Origin: Rhizomys pruinosus
Taxonomy: Eukaryota > Chordata > Mammalia > Rodentia > Spalacidae
Direction: 5' to 3'
Assembly: GCA_009823505.1 (NCBI GenBank)
Contig: VZQC01005585.1
Span: 202,905 to 266,904 of the forward strand
DNA: 64,000 nt
Below the pieces are notes generated by a model. That model did no database searches and was not told the origin of the DNA. It was given only the letters and a program-made list of their open reading frames with translations. A program made the position numbers and the translations under genes. This document shows positions 35,434 to 47,655 of this stretch, piece after piece. Each line of letters starts with the position of its first letter. Positions within the stretch are counted from its first letter, which is position 1.

Positions 35434-35449
35434 AAATGTCCAACTCTTG

Positions 35450-36560
35450 TCAGTGTTTCTATCTAACAGCTTTTAATTCCTCTTTTCCTAAACTCAAAAT
35501 ATAAAACCTCATCCATATGCCAGCAGATAATAACTATGGCTCAATTCAAAGCCCAAATAATATAAGTTATGCAGTAATCTGATCCAACTTTCAGTCTTTG
35601 GTCTGATTAGTAAAGCATCTTGGGCACATAACTCTATGTTAGCTGTAACATTAGAATATATGCATAAAACTTACAGAGAATGGAACAGTATGTCAAAAGA
35701 AAAACCTGTCTCAAATGGGTATTTGAATATTAAATAATATATAATTTGTTAAATACTGATTATAAGAAGGCTAAAAGAAATCATTGACATTTTCTGCCAT
35801 TTTGACCTCAAAACCTATTATTATATTATCTCCATTTAAATTTTGAATGGAGATGATTATATCAATACATATAAAACTCAAACCCATTCCTATCTGGTCT
35901 GCTAAACATCAAGTATGTCAGAGGAATATTGTGGTGAGAAAAATCTAAAATATGCTGTGTATAAAATACTTTACCTCTATCAATGTAGCATAATAAAGTG
36001 GTCTCTTGACTGATCTCAGGAAAGGTGACAGCTGATTCCCCCAAAAAGATTAATTTAGATTTAACCTTTTATTTTAGCCTGATAGCATGAACAGAAAAAC
36101 AAAAATGAAATCAGAAAATATTATGTTCTCACAATACCTAAATGATTTCATTTCAAGAAAAGTGCTTTCTTAAGGTCCCTCTACAAGGAACAAAAAAGGA
36201 AAAAAGAAAGGGAGGAAAGGAAAAGACTATTTCAGACACTAATGGAAATTCTTACTGGGCTCTCTTAGCCCTTCGGAAAGCACTTTATTCTAATCCAAAA
36301 TAACCTGGAATTTAGGGTTAAGTGACTTGTCCGTAGAACAAGAATGCCTCCCAGCCTTGCTGCAGCGCTGAACTGTACCATTTACAATCTCTCAGCTTCT
36401 CAACTATGATGTCCATGTATAAAAAGAGTGCTTTCTTTTGATACAAGACAATTACTATAATATAAATTAGCATAAAAATGGAGAAGGGGAAAATTATTGA
36501 TTTTATTTTGTGGCAAAACTTAAATGATAGCTTTGTCCAAGTACTGTCAAAACTCTGTAT
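35450..36560. other. AT-rich unique sequence, no gene seen
   Basis: Nothing recognised apart from short purine-rich runs near 36190-36225. Confidence 0.5.
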
Positions 36561-36573
36561 AAGAAATGATTAC

Positions 36574-36702
36574 TGCCGGGCGTGGTGGCGCATGCCTTTG
36601 ATCCTAGCACTAAGGCCAGCCTAGTCTACAGAATGAGCTCCAGCCCAGCTGGGACTAAAGGGAGACCCTGTCTCAAAAATGCAAAAATAAAAAAAAAGGA
36701 AA
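36574..36702 (+). mobile_element. B1 SINE with internal deletion
   Basis: Direct B1: 'gccgggcgtggtggcgcatg', then a jump from 'cctagcacta' to 'aggccagcctagtctaca', missing the usual 'gggaggcagaggcaggtgg' block, then 'gagaccctgtctcaaaaa'. A 13-bp target duplication with one mismatch (AAGAAATGATTAC / AAGAAACGATTAC) lies at 36561-36573 and 36703-36715. Confidence 0.92.
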
Positions 36703-36715
36703 AAGAAACGATTAC

Positions 36716-37425
36716 CCTGTATTCGGTTTGCCATTTAGACACAGCAATGTAATAATATTATTTTGACTGCATTAGCTTAATTTTAATGAGAATTTGTTTA
36801 ATCTGAATTTAATATGACAGCAAAATAAGAGTAGTTAAAACTGTATATTTTATATGCCCTCTAAACTTGCTTCTTCTCAAAATGTATCTCAGTGACTCAT
36901 ATAGCTAATATTTTTACTGATTATAATCACATCACAAATAAGAAAGTATAAGGCTTAGTAATAGCAGTTGAAATATGCAATGATGAAGCAAGTGGTATTT
37001 ACTAGATAATGCTTATTAGATGTGGCAGACTATTAATGAATGGAGAAAGGCAAGACATAGCTTGGAGTCTAACCTTTCACTGCTGGAATATGTTACAGGC
37101 ATTGTAGGATTGGATGGTTTCATGCTATAACCACAGTATGCATATTTTTAATATGGGGCTATTTTAATATTCATTTGTTCATTTTTGGATAATGAAAAAT
37201 TCTAGTAGCTACTGAAGGCAATTTATTAGTATTAATGATAATACAGCCAGAGTAGCATGAAAGGGATAAATTATAACACGGAGGTAAGTAATTACATATT
37301 GTTTTGTTCTAGCAAAAGAAAAATCAAGTTTTAACTTCAAATGACAGTACTCTTTAACAAAATAAATAATAAAGAATTTTACTATGTTGATAATTATTTA
37401 GGGAATTAAAATTTTAGTTTACTTA
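36716..37425. other. AT-rich unique sequence, no gene seen
   Basis: Nothing recognised. Confidence 0.5.
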
Positions 37426-37426
37426 T

Positions 37427-37636
37427 TTCTATGTAAGATATATGACTGCTTTGCTTGCATGTGTGTGAACGCGTTCATACTTGCGATGTCCATAGATGCC
37501 AGAGTAGGGCATCCAATCCCCTGGAACTGGAGATACAGATGATTGTCGGCTGCCATGTGTGTGCTGGGAACCAAACCCCAGTCCTCTGCAAGAGTAGCCA
37601 GTGCTTTTAATTGCTGAGCCATCTCTCTAGCTCCTC
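37427..37636 (-). mobile_element. B2/B3-type SINE, old
   Basis: Reverse: 'atgactgctttgcttgcatg', 'cccctggaactggagatac', 'aaccaaaccccagtcc', 'gagccatctctctagctcc'. Confidence 0.85.
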
Positions 37637-38605
37637 TGGAGTTTTTTTTTTTTTAATGCAGGGTTTTAAATAGTAATTATAATTGAAAAGTCTTTATTGT
37701 ATTGACCATTGCCAGTGCATCTCATATTTTGGCAGTTAAACTAATCTTAGAAACTAAGATGGTCATTAGACTTCTGAAGCAAATTTGAGCTATACTTCTA
37801 TTGAAACCTGTGAGCAAGGATTTCACAGAATCTCAAAACTATGTTCTGTGAGGAGCAGGATTCTCAAAGACTGAGTTGTGGACATTGATATACAGATGAA
37901 GTAGGCATGGTTATGGATATATATATGCAAACTGTAACATTTCCTGTGTACTGATTTCTGTCTCCCAAGTTCTTAAGCTGTAAACCTAATCCTCAGCAGT
38001 TCAGAATATGACTGTTCTGGAGACAGAGTCTATAAGACACAATTATAATTAAATAATAATCATTCTTCAATAGGGTCTTACCATCAAGTTCTGATGTGTA
38101 GCCAAGAGCAATGGCAATACCCTGGGGTCTGAAGGACACCTCTGAAAACAATTCAAGGGAATGTACCTCACACTTGGTACTGGGCTTTATATTTGGTAAT
38201 CTAGACTTCAGGAATCTGAATGTCTTATGAAGGGTAATTTCTATTAAAATTGTATGCATAAAACTTATAAAATAATAAGGATTTCCCATCTAACTTTTTT
38301 TTTCAATTCCGTTACAGTTTAAATCAGCCGCTCCCTGTCCTCCCATCCCCCTCCAGCGCCAACGCCTTATCCTATCATTACCCTCTTTTCCCATTCATAT
38401 CATCTGTGTTCAACTATCCCTCCTCCCTTAAGAATGTTAAAGAATTTATCTTAAGCAAATAATAATAAGTGATTCAAAGTTTTGTATGGATATAATATTT
38501 TTAACTATTGTTGAGTGGACAACTTGAAACAACATATGCGTTTTAAAGTTTAATGAGATTCCTGTTGGTGATCACATTGACCTGTTTATTTACTATTGTT
38601 ATTTA
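37637..38605. other. AT-rich unique sequence with one C-rich tract
   Basis: No gene recognised. A pyrimidine-rich stretch at 38325-38390 resembles L1 3'UTR low-complexity DNA but cannot be assigned. A 98-codon minus frame (37993-38289) has no recognisable domain. Confidence 0.45.
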
Positions 38606-38606
38606 T

Positions 38607-38762
38607 TTTGGGTCTTTTTGAACAGGAGCTCCTTGTAGCTCAGCTGGCCTGGAATTCACTAGGTAGACCGGCTGGCCGGAAACTCACAGAGATCAAAGGG
38701 ATGCCTGCCTTTGGTTTTTGGGGTCCCTGGATTTAAGACATGTGCCACCATGCCATGGCTTC
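38607..38762 (-). mobile_element. B1 SINE with many indels
   Basis: Reverse B1 order is preserved ('gtagctcagctggcctgg', 'aaactcacagagatcaa', 'tgccaccatgccatggct') but with several small insertions and deletions in the middle ('aagggatgcctgcctttgg'). Confidence 0.8.
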
Positions 38763-38856
38763 ATTTCTTTGAATATTTCTAATGCTTTAATACTGAGTTA
38801 AACATTTAAACATTTTTAAACAAATAAAATATCACAACCTAAAGAAGTTTTTTTTT

Positions 38857-38905
38857 TTTTTCTTTATCTCAGAGAGGTTAGGTAAATTTGCCTAAGAGCA
38901 CAGGG
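38857..38905 (+). repeat. MIR-like fragment
   Basis: 'tctcagagaggttaggtaa' followed by 'ttgcctaagagcacaggg' fits a short piece of MIR core. Short and therefore uncertain. Confidence 0.45.
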
Positions 38906-39663
38906 AAGCCCCACCCCCATGTGACTAAAAGGATGACATGTTCCTCCTTCCAAAATCTCCTGAGACCTAGGCATATACCACCATGTGGAGACTGAAGTTG
39001 GTATGATGCTTCTGCAAGCCAAGAAGAGTGCTGTTGGTGGTGGTGGGAGTTACTGCCATTCCCCTCCTTTGAGACTAGTGGAACAAAGAAGGAAGATAAA
39101 GTCTAATAGTCAAGCAGGACTGGACCCATTAGTAGTTAGTTAGTACAGCATAGGGCACTAGGACTCTGGTTCTCTCTACTTTACAAGTAGGTAAACATGT
39201 TGTTGCTTGCAGGTATCTTGTAGGTCCTCATCTCTTAGCCAGCCATTGAGGATTCCTTCAACGAATAAAATACGTCTAAACTGCTGTTGAAAAAATTTCT
39301 GTAATTGTGATTCTATAAGCCATAAATATAACATTAGTTATGTATATTTTTCATATAGAACTGCCTCAGAAATTAGGGAAATAAAATTTGTGAAGTACAA
39401 TAAAAGGAAGCTATTTCAAAATGTTGGACTAAGGTCATCTGAAAATCCACTCTCCTAGAACACAATTAAAATGTTAGCAGAAGTTGACAAAACAAATCGC
39501 TTTAAAATTCTAGAGACTGAGACTCACAATAGAAAAGCCACATTGAGTGACGTCTAACCATGGCAGGGCACTGTGCTGCACTTCAGCTTGTCCTCTTCCC
39601 TCTCCCTTCCTTGGTGGAACTGTCTTGACAACCAATGTGTTTGCATCAAGGCCTGCTGAGAGA
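38906..39663. other. Unique sequence, nothing seen
   Basis: No recognised feature up to the edge of the right inverted-repeat arm. Confidence 0.45.
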
Positions 39664-41143
39664 CTATTATTTATTTATTTAGATTGATTGATTTTAGTTG
39701 TAATACTTATGAGTGTACGTCTTCCATGTGCGCAATGCCACAGAGGTCAGAAGAAAGCATCTGATCCATGGAACTGGAGTTACGATGGTGCTGGGAACTG
39801 AACCCAGGTCCTCAACAAGAGCAGCCAGATGCTGCTCAACCGCTGACCCATGGTCCCCAGTGGGTTGCTTCCCTTTTACTCATTTTAGACTCAGCTTTAC
39901 TAGGAAAATGAATGAATTTCTGAACCCACACTTGCACAACTTTTTTGAAGTGTTTGTTGTTTATTTATATGCTTCTGTCTAAGAAACTTTATTATTAAAG
40001 CTCGTGCCAATTTTTCTATCGTATATTATCCTCTGGACAACTGAAAGTGCTTAATTATTATTGAGTGATTTTGTAATAGGGTAAACAAATAAAGAATAAA
40101 TCCCTATAGCACCTGGTCTGCCTGCCTTCTTCCTCATGATATGTAGATGGCATTTGCATACAGTATTTCACTCTGTTAGCAAACCCCTGTGTCCATTTCC
40201 TGAGGAAATTTTTTTCTTATTTTGTGAGGTAATTCTGGCTTACTGAAATCCTGTGGGAATTTTTTTTAATCTGTATATGTATTAAAACCAACACAACTGT
40301 GGGTCTCTTGGAAAGTGGCATTCATCTTCTGTATGTCCACCTCTGCCATCACTTCATTTATAGGACAATTACTGAGTACCTTCTTCTGACCAGCTTCTCA
40401 TTCAAATACAGGGATAAATTGGAAAAAAAATCTTGAGTATAATTTCTGTCTTTCTGCATTTATTTTCAACTTCCAAAGTAGAGACTATAAAGGCATGCAA
40501 TACTAATGCATTAAATAGCAATATCAAAATGCTAAAAAGAAATACCAGAGATGGGAATATTAAATGTGTATTTCTAATCCTATTTTGGTCATTAAGGCTC
40601 TAAGAGTGGAAATACTAAAGGTATTTGATAGAGGGTGACTCCAGGTAGAGGGAACAGCAGCCCCTGGGGGCCTCTGGGCACACAGAGGACACAAAGCCAC
40701 TAAGGAAGAGCTGGTAGGATCTAGGTGGAGGAAGTCAGAACTCAGAGAGCAAAGTGGTGAGACTACAAGCTGGCAATTGGATGAGGTCTTTAATTTTCCC
40801 CCATAGAGAGACGGGGAGTCACTGAAAGGCTCTGAATAATAGTCCTTGCCGAACTGTGACAGAGGGATTAAAAGCAAGTCTGGGGTGGGACAGAAGGAAC
40901 ACCAAATACATTACATTTCAGTTGTCAAAGACATAATTTATTTAATGTATAATCATTTTAATCTTTACATGTTTATTTTAAAAATAAATCTCATGTATTA
41001 TCAGCAAGGCTTAGGTGGTGCTTACACAGCAAGATCTGGTAGCCATAAGTCACAAGGAGAGAACTCAATCCTAACAAATAAATGCAGTTAAAATTGCAGT
41101 GTCCATCTATTTATTTATTTCACTCCTATTTTCTCACGCATTC
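39664..41143 (-). repeat. Right arm of the 1.48-kb inverted repeat
   Basis: Reverse complement of 29013-30497. The outer edge is sharp: homology stops at CTCACGCATTC, next to an ambiguous base at 41146 and a TG run. The inner edge is at CTATTATTTATTTATTT. Small indels separate the arms, including within the shared B2. The arm spacing is 9,166 bp. Confidence 0.95.
39670..39870 (-). mobile_element. B2/B3-type SINE within the right arm
   Basis: Mirror image of the 30296-30490 copy, present before the arm duplicated. It differs from it by scattered single-base indels. Confidence 0.88.
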
Positions 41144-41145
41144 TG

Positions 41146-41146
41146 N

Positions 41147-41185
<39 letters not shown>
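41146..41185. repeat. (TG)n microsatellite with an N
   Basis: About nineteen TG units directly outside the right arm. The only ambiguous base in the window (41146) lies at the junction between arm and microsatellite, hinting at assembly difficulty there. Confidence 0.95.
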
Positions 41186-41186
<1 letters not shown>

Positions 41187-41329
41187 GTCTTCATTATTTC
41201 AGTGTGGCACTCAGGTCGATTACCCCTTTAGACATGTCTGTTCTGAAGAATATTGTTAGTTCACTAACTGCTCAATTAAGTGAAATAGTTTTAAACACAT
41301 GAATCATCGTTTTGTTGCATATTTTAAAT

Positions 41330-41552
41330 TTTATTCATTATATTTTTACCTTTATTTTATGGGCATGAATATACTACCTGCATGTATATAAGTTCACTGG
41401 TGCCATGGAGGTCAGAAGAGGGTATCAGATCCTCCAGAACTGGCATTACACATGGTCATTAGCCACCATGTAGGTGTTGGGAATCAGCCCAGGTCTTCTG
41501 CAAGAGCAGTCAGTGCTCTTGCTTACTATGTAAATATATCCAGCCCCCACCT
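41330..41552 (-). mobile_element. B2/B3-type SINE, old
   Basis: Reverse: 'gaatatactacctgcatgta', 'catggaggtcagaagagggt', 'gtaggtgttgggaatcagcc', 'aagagcagtcagtgctcttg', 'atatccagcccc'. Confidence 0.85.
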
Positions 41553-41810
41553 CAGTACCTGCTGCCGCCCCATATACTTGCAAACTCAGGACTCTGGGAA
41601 GCTGGTGGCTGGATAATCCCTGGGGCTTGCATGCTAGCTCCAGGTTCAATGAAAGACATGTCTCAAAATAATGGAGAAGAGAGTGGTAAAACAAGACACT
41701 GCACATTCTCCTCTGGGCTCTGTGTATTCATGAGTGAGCAAATTCTCACACAAGCATGTTCATACAAAGCACAAACACACATGCACAAAATATAGACTAA
41801 ATGAAACTGT
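41553..41810 (+). repeat. Rodent SINE-like repeat, unassigned
   Basis: The order 'aaactcaggactctggga', 'ctccaggttcaatgaaagac', 'atgtctcaaaataatggag', 'cattctcctctgggctctg', then CACA-rich end, resembles a common rodent SINE-like repeat. The 6191-6390 fragment may be its reverse. No name is claimed. Confidence 0.45.
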
Positions 41811-42670
41811 AAAGTCTGAAGTATTTCTTTGTTGGTAATTCATAAAAAAATCTTGCCAATAACAAATGACGAATGGATATTTATTAAATTAATATTCTAC
41901 ATAAGGGAAATTTCATCATGTGTTATTTTTAGTTAACAAATCAATTTTATTAAAGTGACAAAAATACACGGTTAAATGAGAATTGCTCTCCTAAAATTAA
42001 AGTTAGAAAATATTTTCCTTGATGTTTTTAAGATGATAAACTTGATTTCTAACATTGTAATGTTTGTCAGTGTGCATTTTCCATCTGAAAAATATTTCTG
42101 TAGAAAAATGAGGAAAAATGTAAAGAAGCAAGATGAAAGAGGAACACGAGAAAATAATGATTGGAGAAAAACACAACTCAAAATCATTATTAGATTTATT
42201 TTCTGTGTTCCCCATAGTATTTCTAGGTAGGATAAAATAGTGTACAACTTCCTAGAGTACAAGAAGCATGGGTAGACGCCAACTGAAAAATAGTCTATAG
42301 ACTTATTTCCCCTTAAACCTTGATTCAAATTTTTTTATGGTTTGTAGCCAAATGTTACCTCATGTTTTGAACATTTTTCCTCTAGCTGGTGACATGATTT
42401 GGGGAGAGTGTAGAACCAACCGTTAGGAGACACAACCTACCTGGCAGAAATAGACCATTAGGTATGGTAGGCCTTGAAGGTTTGCCCAAGCTCCTGGCTA
42501 CCTCATGCACTCTGCATCCCTGTTAGCTAGGATGTGAACAGTCTGCCCTGAGCCCATGCTCCCTCTGTTCCCTGTTATGGTGGATTGAACCGGTCAGAAA
42601 CTACTAGTGAAAAGAATTTCTGTCAGGTATTATGATCACTGTCATGTAAGAGACACTAATGTATGTGTGG
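41811..42670. other. AT-rich unique sequence, no gene seen
   Basis: Short overlapping frames on both strands at 41972-42328 sit in AT-rich DNA and show no recognisable domain. Confidence 0.45.
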
Positions 42671-42671
42671 A

Positions 42672-42786
42672 GGAGGGGGGGGAGTGTAGCTCCCTGGTGG
42701 AACACTTCCCCAACATTCCTGGGTTCCTATGTTCAGTCATCAGGACTGGAAACAACCACCACCACCACCACCACCACCACCACCAA
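42672..42786 (+). repeat. ID-type SINE with (CAC)n tail
   Basis: 'ggagtgtagctccctggtgg', 'aacacttccccaacattcc', 'tgggttcctatgttcagtc' follows an ID element, and its tail has become a CAC triplet run (42754-42785). The resulting poly-histidine frame is not a gene. Confidence 0.65.
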
Positions 42787-44225
42787 ACAATAGAGAAAGC
42801 TACTGACAGAGGGGTTAGCCATTGCTACAACTCATTCTGTTCATGTGTACCTTAGGTTTGGAGCTGGTTTACAGAAGGAATTTGGAAAAGTTGGAGAAGC
42901 AGGCTAAAGAAGACCTAGAATGATATAAGAAGAGGTTAATGATGGATTTTTCTTTGTCATTGGAAGATCAGAACACCAAGAGAAAGAGAGTGAAAACCAG
43001 GCTCATGAGATTTTAGAAGGGAACAAGGACTCTGTTGGAGTGGGACTAGATTCTTGTGATATATTCTGGCAAAGAAATTGTTGATATTTTGCCCATGTCC
43101 TGAAATGTTGATGGGGGGGATCGAAAAGCAATAGGCTAATACATTTGTGGGACAAAATTTCAAGATGGCATCGCATTCAGAATGTGGCACAGATATCCAT
43201 GGCTTCGTTTATCCGAATGTACAGTGGAAATTGAGAGCTTGAAGTGGAACAAAAAGATGTGAAAAATGCACCTTGGTCAGGAAATGAACTCTTTTAAACT
43301 TGTGGACATAGTAGTCATGAAAGAGGTGAGTGCCACTAAAGAGAATGTATTTAACCACCTCAAGTACAGCAGTCAGGTAAGTGCTCGGAGGATATTTCAG
43401 GAAGTAGAGACACCAGGCCTTAGGAAGGTATGAAGAGTGTAGATGTCTTTGAAAGATGTTCTGTTAAAAAGAATACCCTGAGGATTCCCCTTGAACATGG
43501 CTACCTAGGGAAATATTTTCCCAGATTCAAGCTGCTATCACCCACCTGCTACTACTGTGGTAGTCCAAGAAGGCCCAATGTTGCCTTACCTGGGGAAGAA
43601 CCTGGTATTGTCACGTGGTGTGTTCTTCACAGTGTGTGCTTCACAGGTACACTCAAGGCAGGAAGGAGTTGTAGATTCACGGAATTGTTTATCAAGACTG
43701 TGAGGCTAGGCAGTGTGTAGTAGTTAGTTCCCAGCAAGAAGTCTCTAAGAGGGCCAGAATGAAGCTGTAAAGGGAATGCCAAGTGGAGATGGAGACTACA
43801 GAAGGTTTCAGGTGGCAGGAATGAAGTGACCTGCTAAGAAAAGCCAAAAACGCCAGGTGTGGACAGTCCAGGGAGAGGCTGTATGGACTACAAGTACCAA
43901 GGCTGTAGGCGTGGTGCTGAAGGATCCTCTTGGTTCACATGATGGCGACATTTGTCTGGGATGTTGGCCATGAATCAACAGGATTTAGTTCTTCCTGTTG
44001 AATTTTGGCTTTCCATTGTCACTATCTCTCCTTTCTATTCCCATTTCTCCCTTTAGGAATGGGGAATTTTTTTTTTATTTATATCATTGTATATTGGAAG
44101 TATGTAACATTCCTTTCTATTTAATAGGGTCACAAAGCTATGATATCACCTTCAGTCTCAGAGCCTCTACAACTAGACCTATAAACAGTGCTGGAACTCC
44201 TAAAACTTTGTAGACTTTTGAAGTT
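42787..44225. other. Unique sequence, no gene recognised
   Basis: Somewhat less AT-rich. The frame at 43430-43720 (96 codons) has no recognisable domain. No repeat family identified. Confidence 0.4.
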
Positions 44226-44228
44226 GGA

Positions 44229-44272
<44 letters not shown>
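44229..44272. repeat. (TG)n microsatellite
   Basis: About twenty-two uninterrupted TG units. The 159-codon minus frame at 44138-44617 crosses it as a Thr-His run and is not supported. Confidence 0.97.
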
Positions 44273-44273
<1 letters not shown>

Positions 44274-47200
44274 CCCATGTGCCTTTGGGGATCAGGAGCC
44301 AAATAAAATGTTTTGAATCTGAAGTGTGACTTTAGAGCTTTTGTTTTGAATACTCGTTCCCCAGCCGACAGTGCTCTTGGAGAGTCTGTGGGACCTGTAG
44401 AACTGGGACCAAAGTGGACAAAGAAGGCCATGCGTGGAGGTCCTGTCTTCCTCTGGTTCCTATCAAATATTCTATGTCTCATCTGCCTTGAGGTAAGCAG
44501 TCCACACCACATGCTGATGTTGACATAAACTGAGTTGCCTGCCTTGAGCCCCCCTCTGAAACCATGGGTAAAATAAGCGTTTCCTTCTCTGAGCTGTTGC
44601 CAGGTACCTGTGATCACATGGATGGGAAATCAACCAAAGCCAACATTGTCACGGGAAAGCAATAACCTGAAATTAGAACTGCACAGAGGCAAGGTTAGAA
44701 AGAATGGGCTTCTTCCTCATACACTCATAGAGAATGAGTTGTAATAAGGTAAAGCAGAGAAATGAAAATATATCCTGTACATGAGGTTCCCAGGCAAAAG
44801 TTAATGGTGTGAGGTAGTAAGCAAGCCCCTCTGTCATTTTCCTGGAAAGCTCTCCAAGCAGTTTTTTAACTACATAACCTACGATGCTGATGATGGCCAC
44901 CCACAGCAGGTTTCCTCTGCCTCATGGTGTAAACATTCTGTGGTGCACGGAACTGTTCTCTGCATGTGGGTGCTGAGCAGCCTCCTGTCCCCTGCCTTAA
45001 CCCCCTGTCACTACTGCTTTTATGAAAAGCCACTTCTCCAGTGAATGCATATTGTGATATGATTGTCTTGTTTTTTGATAATATTTTAGCCCAAACTCAG
45101 GTAGTATTTTCATGTTACTTGAAAATAGCAAGGTGTGAAAAAAAATGTGTATATGACTATGTGAAATTAGCATTCAGAAAACTCCTATTTAGAGTGTCAG
45201 CCTACTGTAACCAGAGGAGTCAGTCCATGTATTAAAGTCAATATGAAACAATCTCCTTAGTATTACCTCCTTAGAAACTTTGACTTTCTATTTTCAATAA
45301 TAAAAATCACACCAAAATAACTTGGAAGCATTCAGAATAAATTATTATTTGCTGTTTTACTGAATGTCTTTCTCTGTGTCTCTGGGTAGCTGGGCATAAA
45401 ATTCTGCTTTTCTTTTATTAGCTCTAAGAGATAATAAAACAGATTTTAATAACACATCCTCAATTATATTTATAAGAACATTTCTTACGTTCTTATCGGA
45501 CTTTTAACAAAGTCTTGTGGACCATCTGTGGAATATTTCTTACAGCAGAATTTATGAAAAGAATACTTTATCCATATTTCTAGTACTTTTTGTGCTTCAT
45601 CGGATTTATGAAAGGAAAGTAACTCAAAAAATATCTACTTTAAAAATCATTCTCCATCTTACAAAATACGTGGACAGTTTTCATAGCATTTCTTTTCCTT
45701 CTAGGCTCCAATACATCTATTCTCTAAGGAGTTCTTCAACCAACCATTCAGTTACAGAGTAATTTCTTCAACAATATATTTTACCATCCTTTGTTGGATA
45801 AAAGCACAAGACCAAAAGGCATGAGTCAAAAACATGCTTTCATTTTCATCTCTACTTTGAAAAATAAGAAAAGCCCATGCCAGTGAAAAAGATCTTGGGC
45901 TCATTAACCCTTGTGGTTGAGGTGGTGGACATGGCAGGCTCGAATGGCAAAGCTCTCAACAAATCACACCCAGGGATCTATCAGTGCTGTAAAATTTACT
46001 TATCTTTTTAACTTTTAGCAATTATAAGTAAAATGTCTAGTGTTCCATTTTTATTAACTCTGCTTATACATGTGTCTAACCTGGCATAGTTCCCAGTAAA
46101 AGATGTTGCTGAGAGATGTCACACTGGTTTGTGATTAACAGATTTGTGATGCTAAATATGTCTTTGAAACTTAGAAATGTATCATATGGTTAAGAGTACA
46201 GAGCAGAAGAACACACTGAAGCAGTTCCTCAGTTCTGTTTGATGAAGGATAAACAAATACTCTACTGCGCAATTCAAACTGTTTCCAGGAGTATCCGGGA
46301 GTGAGTTAAAAATGGTTATCTCCACATAAAAGATATCGGTCTTTGTAGGCTGAATGCTGATTTTATCATGCATGCTTGCTAAAGGGCTAGCTACATATGC
46401 TTTCTGATTTTCCAGGTCCTACAAACAATCCTGTATACCGGTAGGAATGACTTCCACCCTATCTTTCCCAATCATATAGCTGGAGCTATGCTAATTCAAC
46501 ATTTTTTTTTAAATTTTGAGTTTTTTAATATTTGATTTGTAGATAATGATATTAGCATGCAGCACTATATTTTGTTCTTTGCTTATTCAGATCTTTAATA
46601 GAAGATGTAGTCAGTAACAAAAGTGCATTTTAGTCTCCATCAAGTTTAGTTAATCTCAGGGAAGAAAAGCTGGATGTAAAATATCTCAACATGAGATAGA
46701 GCAAAAATATAGAGACAATATGATAAAATGAAATTTGAACTTATCCATTCTCTCCAGGACTTAGTCTATAATATAACCTAGCATTCAAATTGTTATCAAG
46801 GTTGTCTGGTGTCTTGTTCAATTTATTAACACACGGTTTTAGGTAAGATTTTAGCAATTAGTCTGGGTCAGAAATGTAGTATTTTTCTACTCTGGTTCCT
46901 CTAACCTATCCATCCAAATATGCAAGGCAGAGTAACAGAATTCCCTTTTTTAGCCATCTCTGTACTTGGTGTGCATGTTGAGGGGATGATGACAAAGAGC
47001 TCTTTCCCTGCTATAAGACCAGCCTAGGAATTCTCACTGTGCCAACAGCTAAATTGTTTATTGTTTCTAAGCCCAGTATTTCCATCTGTATATTAGAGAT
47101 ACTAGTTTGACCTGATACTTAAAATCCTTAGCCTATTAAGAGAGATACAAACAGCATACAGTAGGCCAAATACTGTTAAATGAGTTTATGTCAATCCTAT

Positions 47201-47625
47201 ACAAGTACCTGGTATAGAACAGCTTCTCAAAATACATTTTGTGTCAGGAATGAATGCATGAAACATATGACACTGATTTTATTAAATTGTAATAATTTGT
47301 TTTTATAAATGGTCCTATGAGAAAAGACACACAGACTTTTAATTGCTGTTTGGATGCTTATACAGTGATGTTTCTAAACCACTGTCATGAAAACATTCAT
47401 GACTATAACTGTTTACCATGTGGTAGCATTTAATATCTTTACCAATACGAAACTATTGAATTCTTTAAGATTATGTATGTTTTAGGAGTTTATATTATCT
47501 GATCTTATAATTGTTTCCTTTGCCTTAAAGTTGAAATATTTGATGAAATTGTAGGGAACAGAATTAGTTTCCTTTTAAACTGTTCAGTGAACAGAGCCAG
47601 AAATGTAGACTTAAAAGGATGAGGA
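44273..47625. other. AT-rich unique sequence, no gene seen
   Basis: No repeat family, RNA gene or supported coding region recognised over these 3.3 kb. Confidence 0.5.
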
Positions 47626-47629
47626 CATT

Positions 47630-47655
47630 GGGAGGGGGTGGGGGGTGGGGGTGGG
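47630..47655 (+). other. G-quadruplex motif
   Basis: Five G runs of three to six bases separated by single A or T (GGGAGGGGGTGGGGGGTGGG and onward) make a strong intramolecular quadruplex candidate outside any recognised repeat. Confidence 0.85.

Noticed and set aside
29280..40877. A 105-codon frame present identically in two places (29280-29597 plus, 40560-40877 minus), as if a conserved gene pair
   Set aside because: The identity comes from the inverted repeat at DNA level. Non-coding parts of the arms are just as similar, and the protein shows no recognisable domain.
42607..42855. Poly-histidine open frame
   Set aside because: It is produced by a CAC microsatellite in the tail of an ID-type SINE.
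44138..44617. A 159-codon minus frame
   Set aside because: It crosses a 44-bp TG microsatellite as a Thr-His run and has no recognisable domain.
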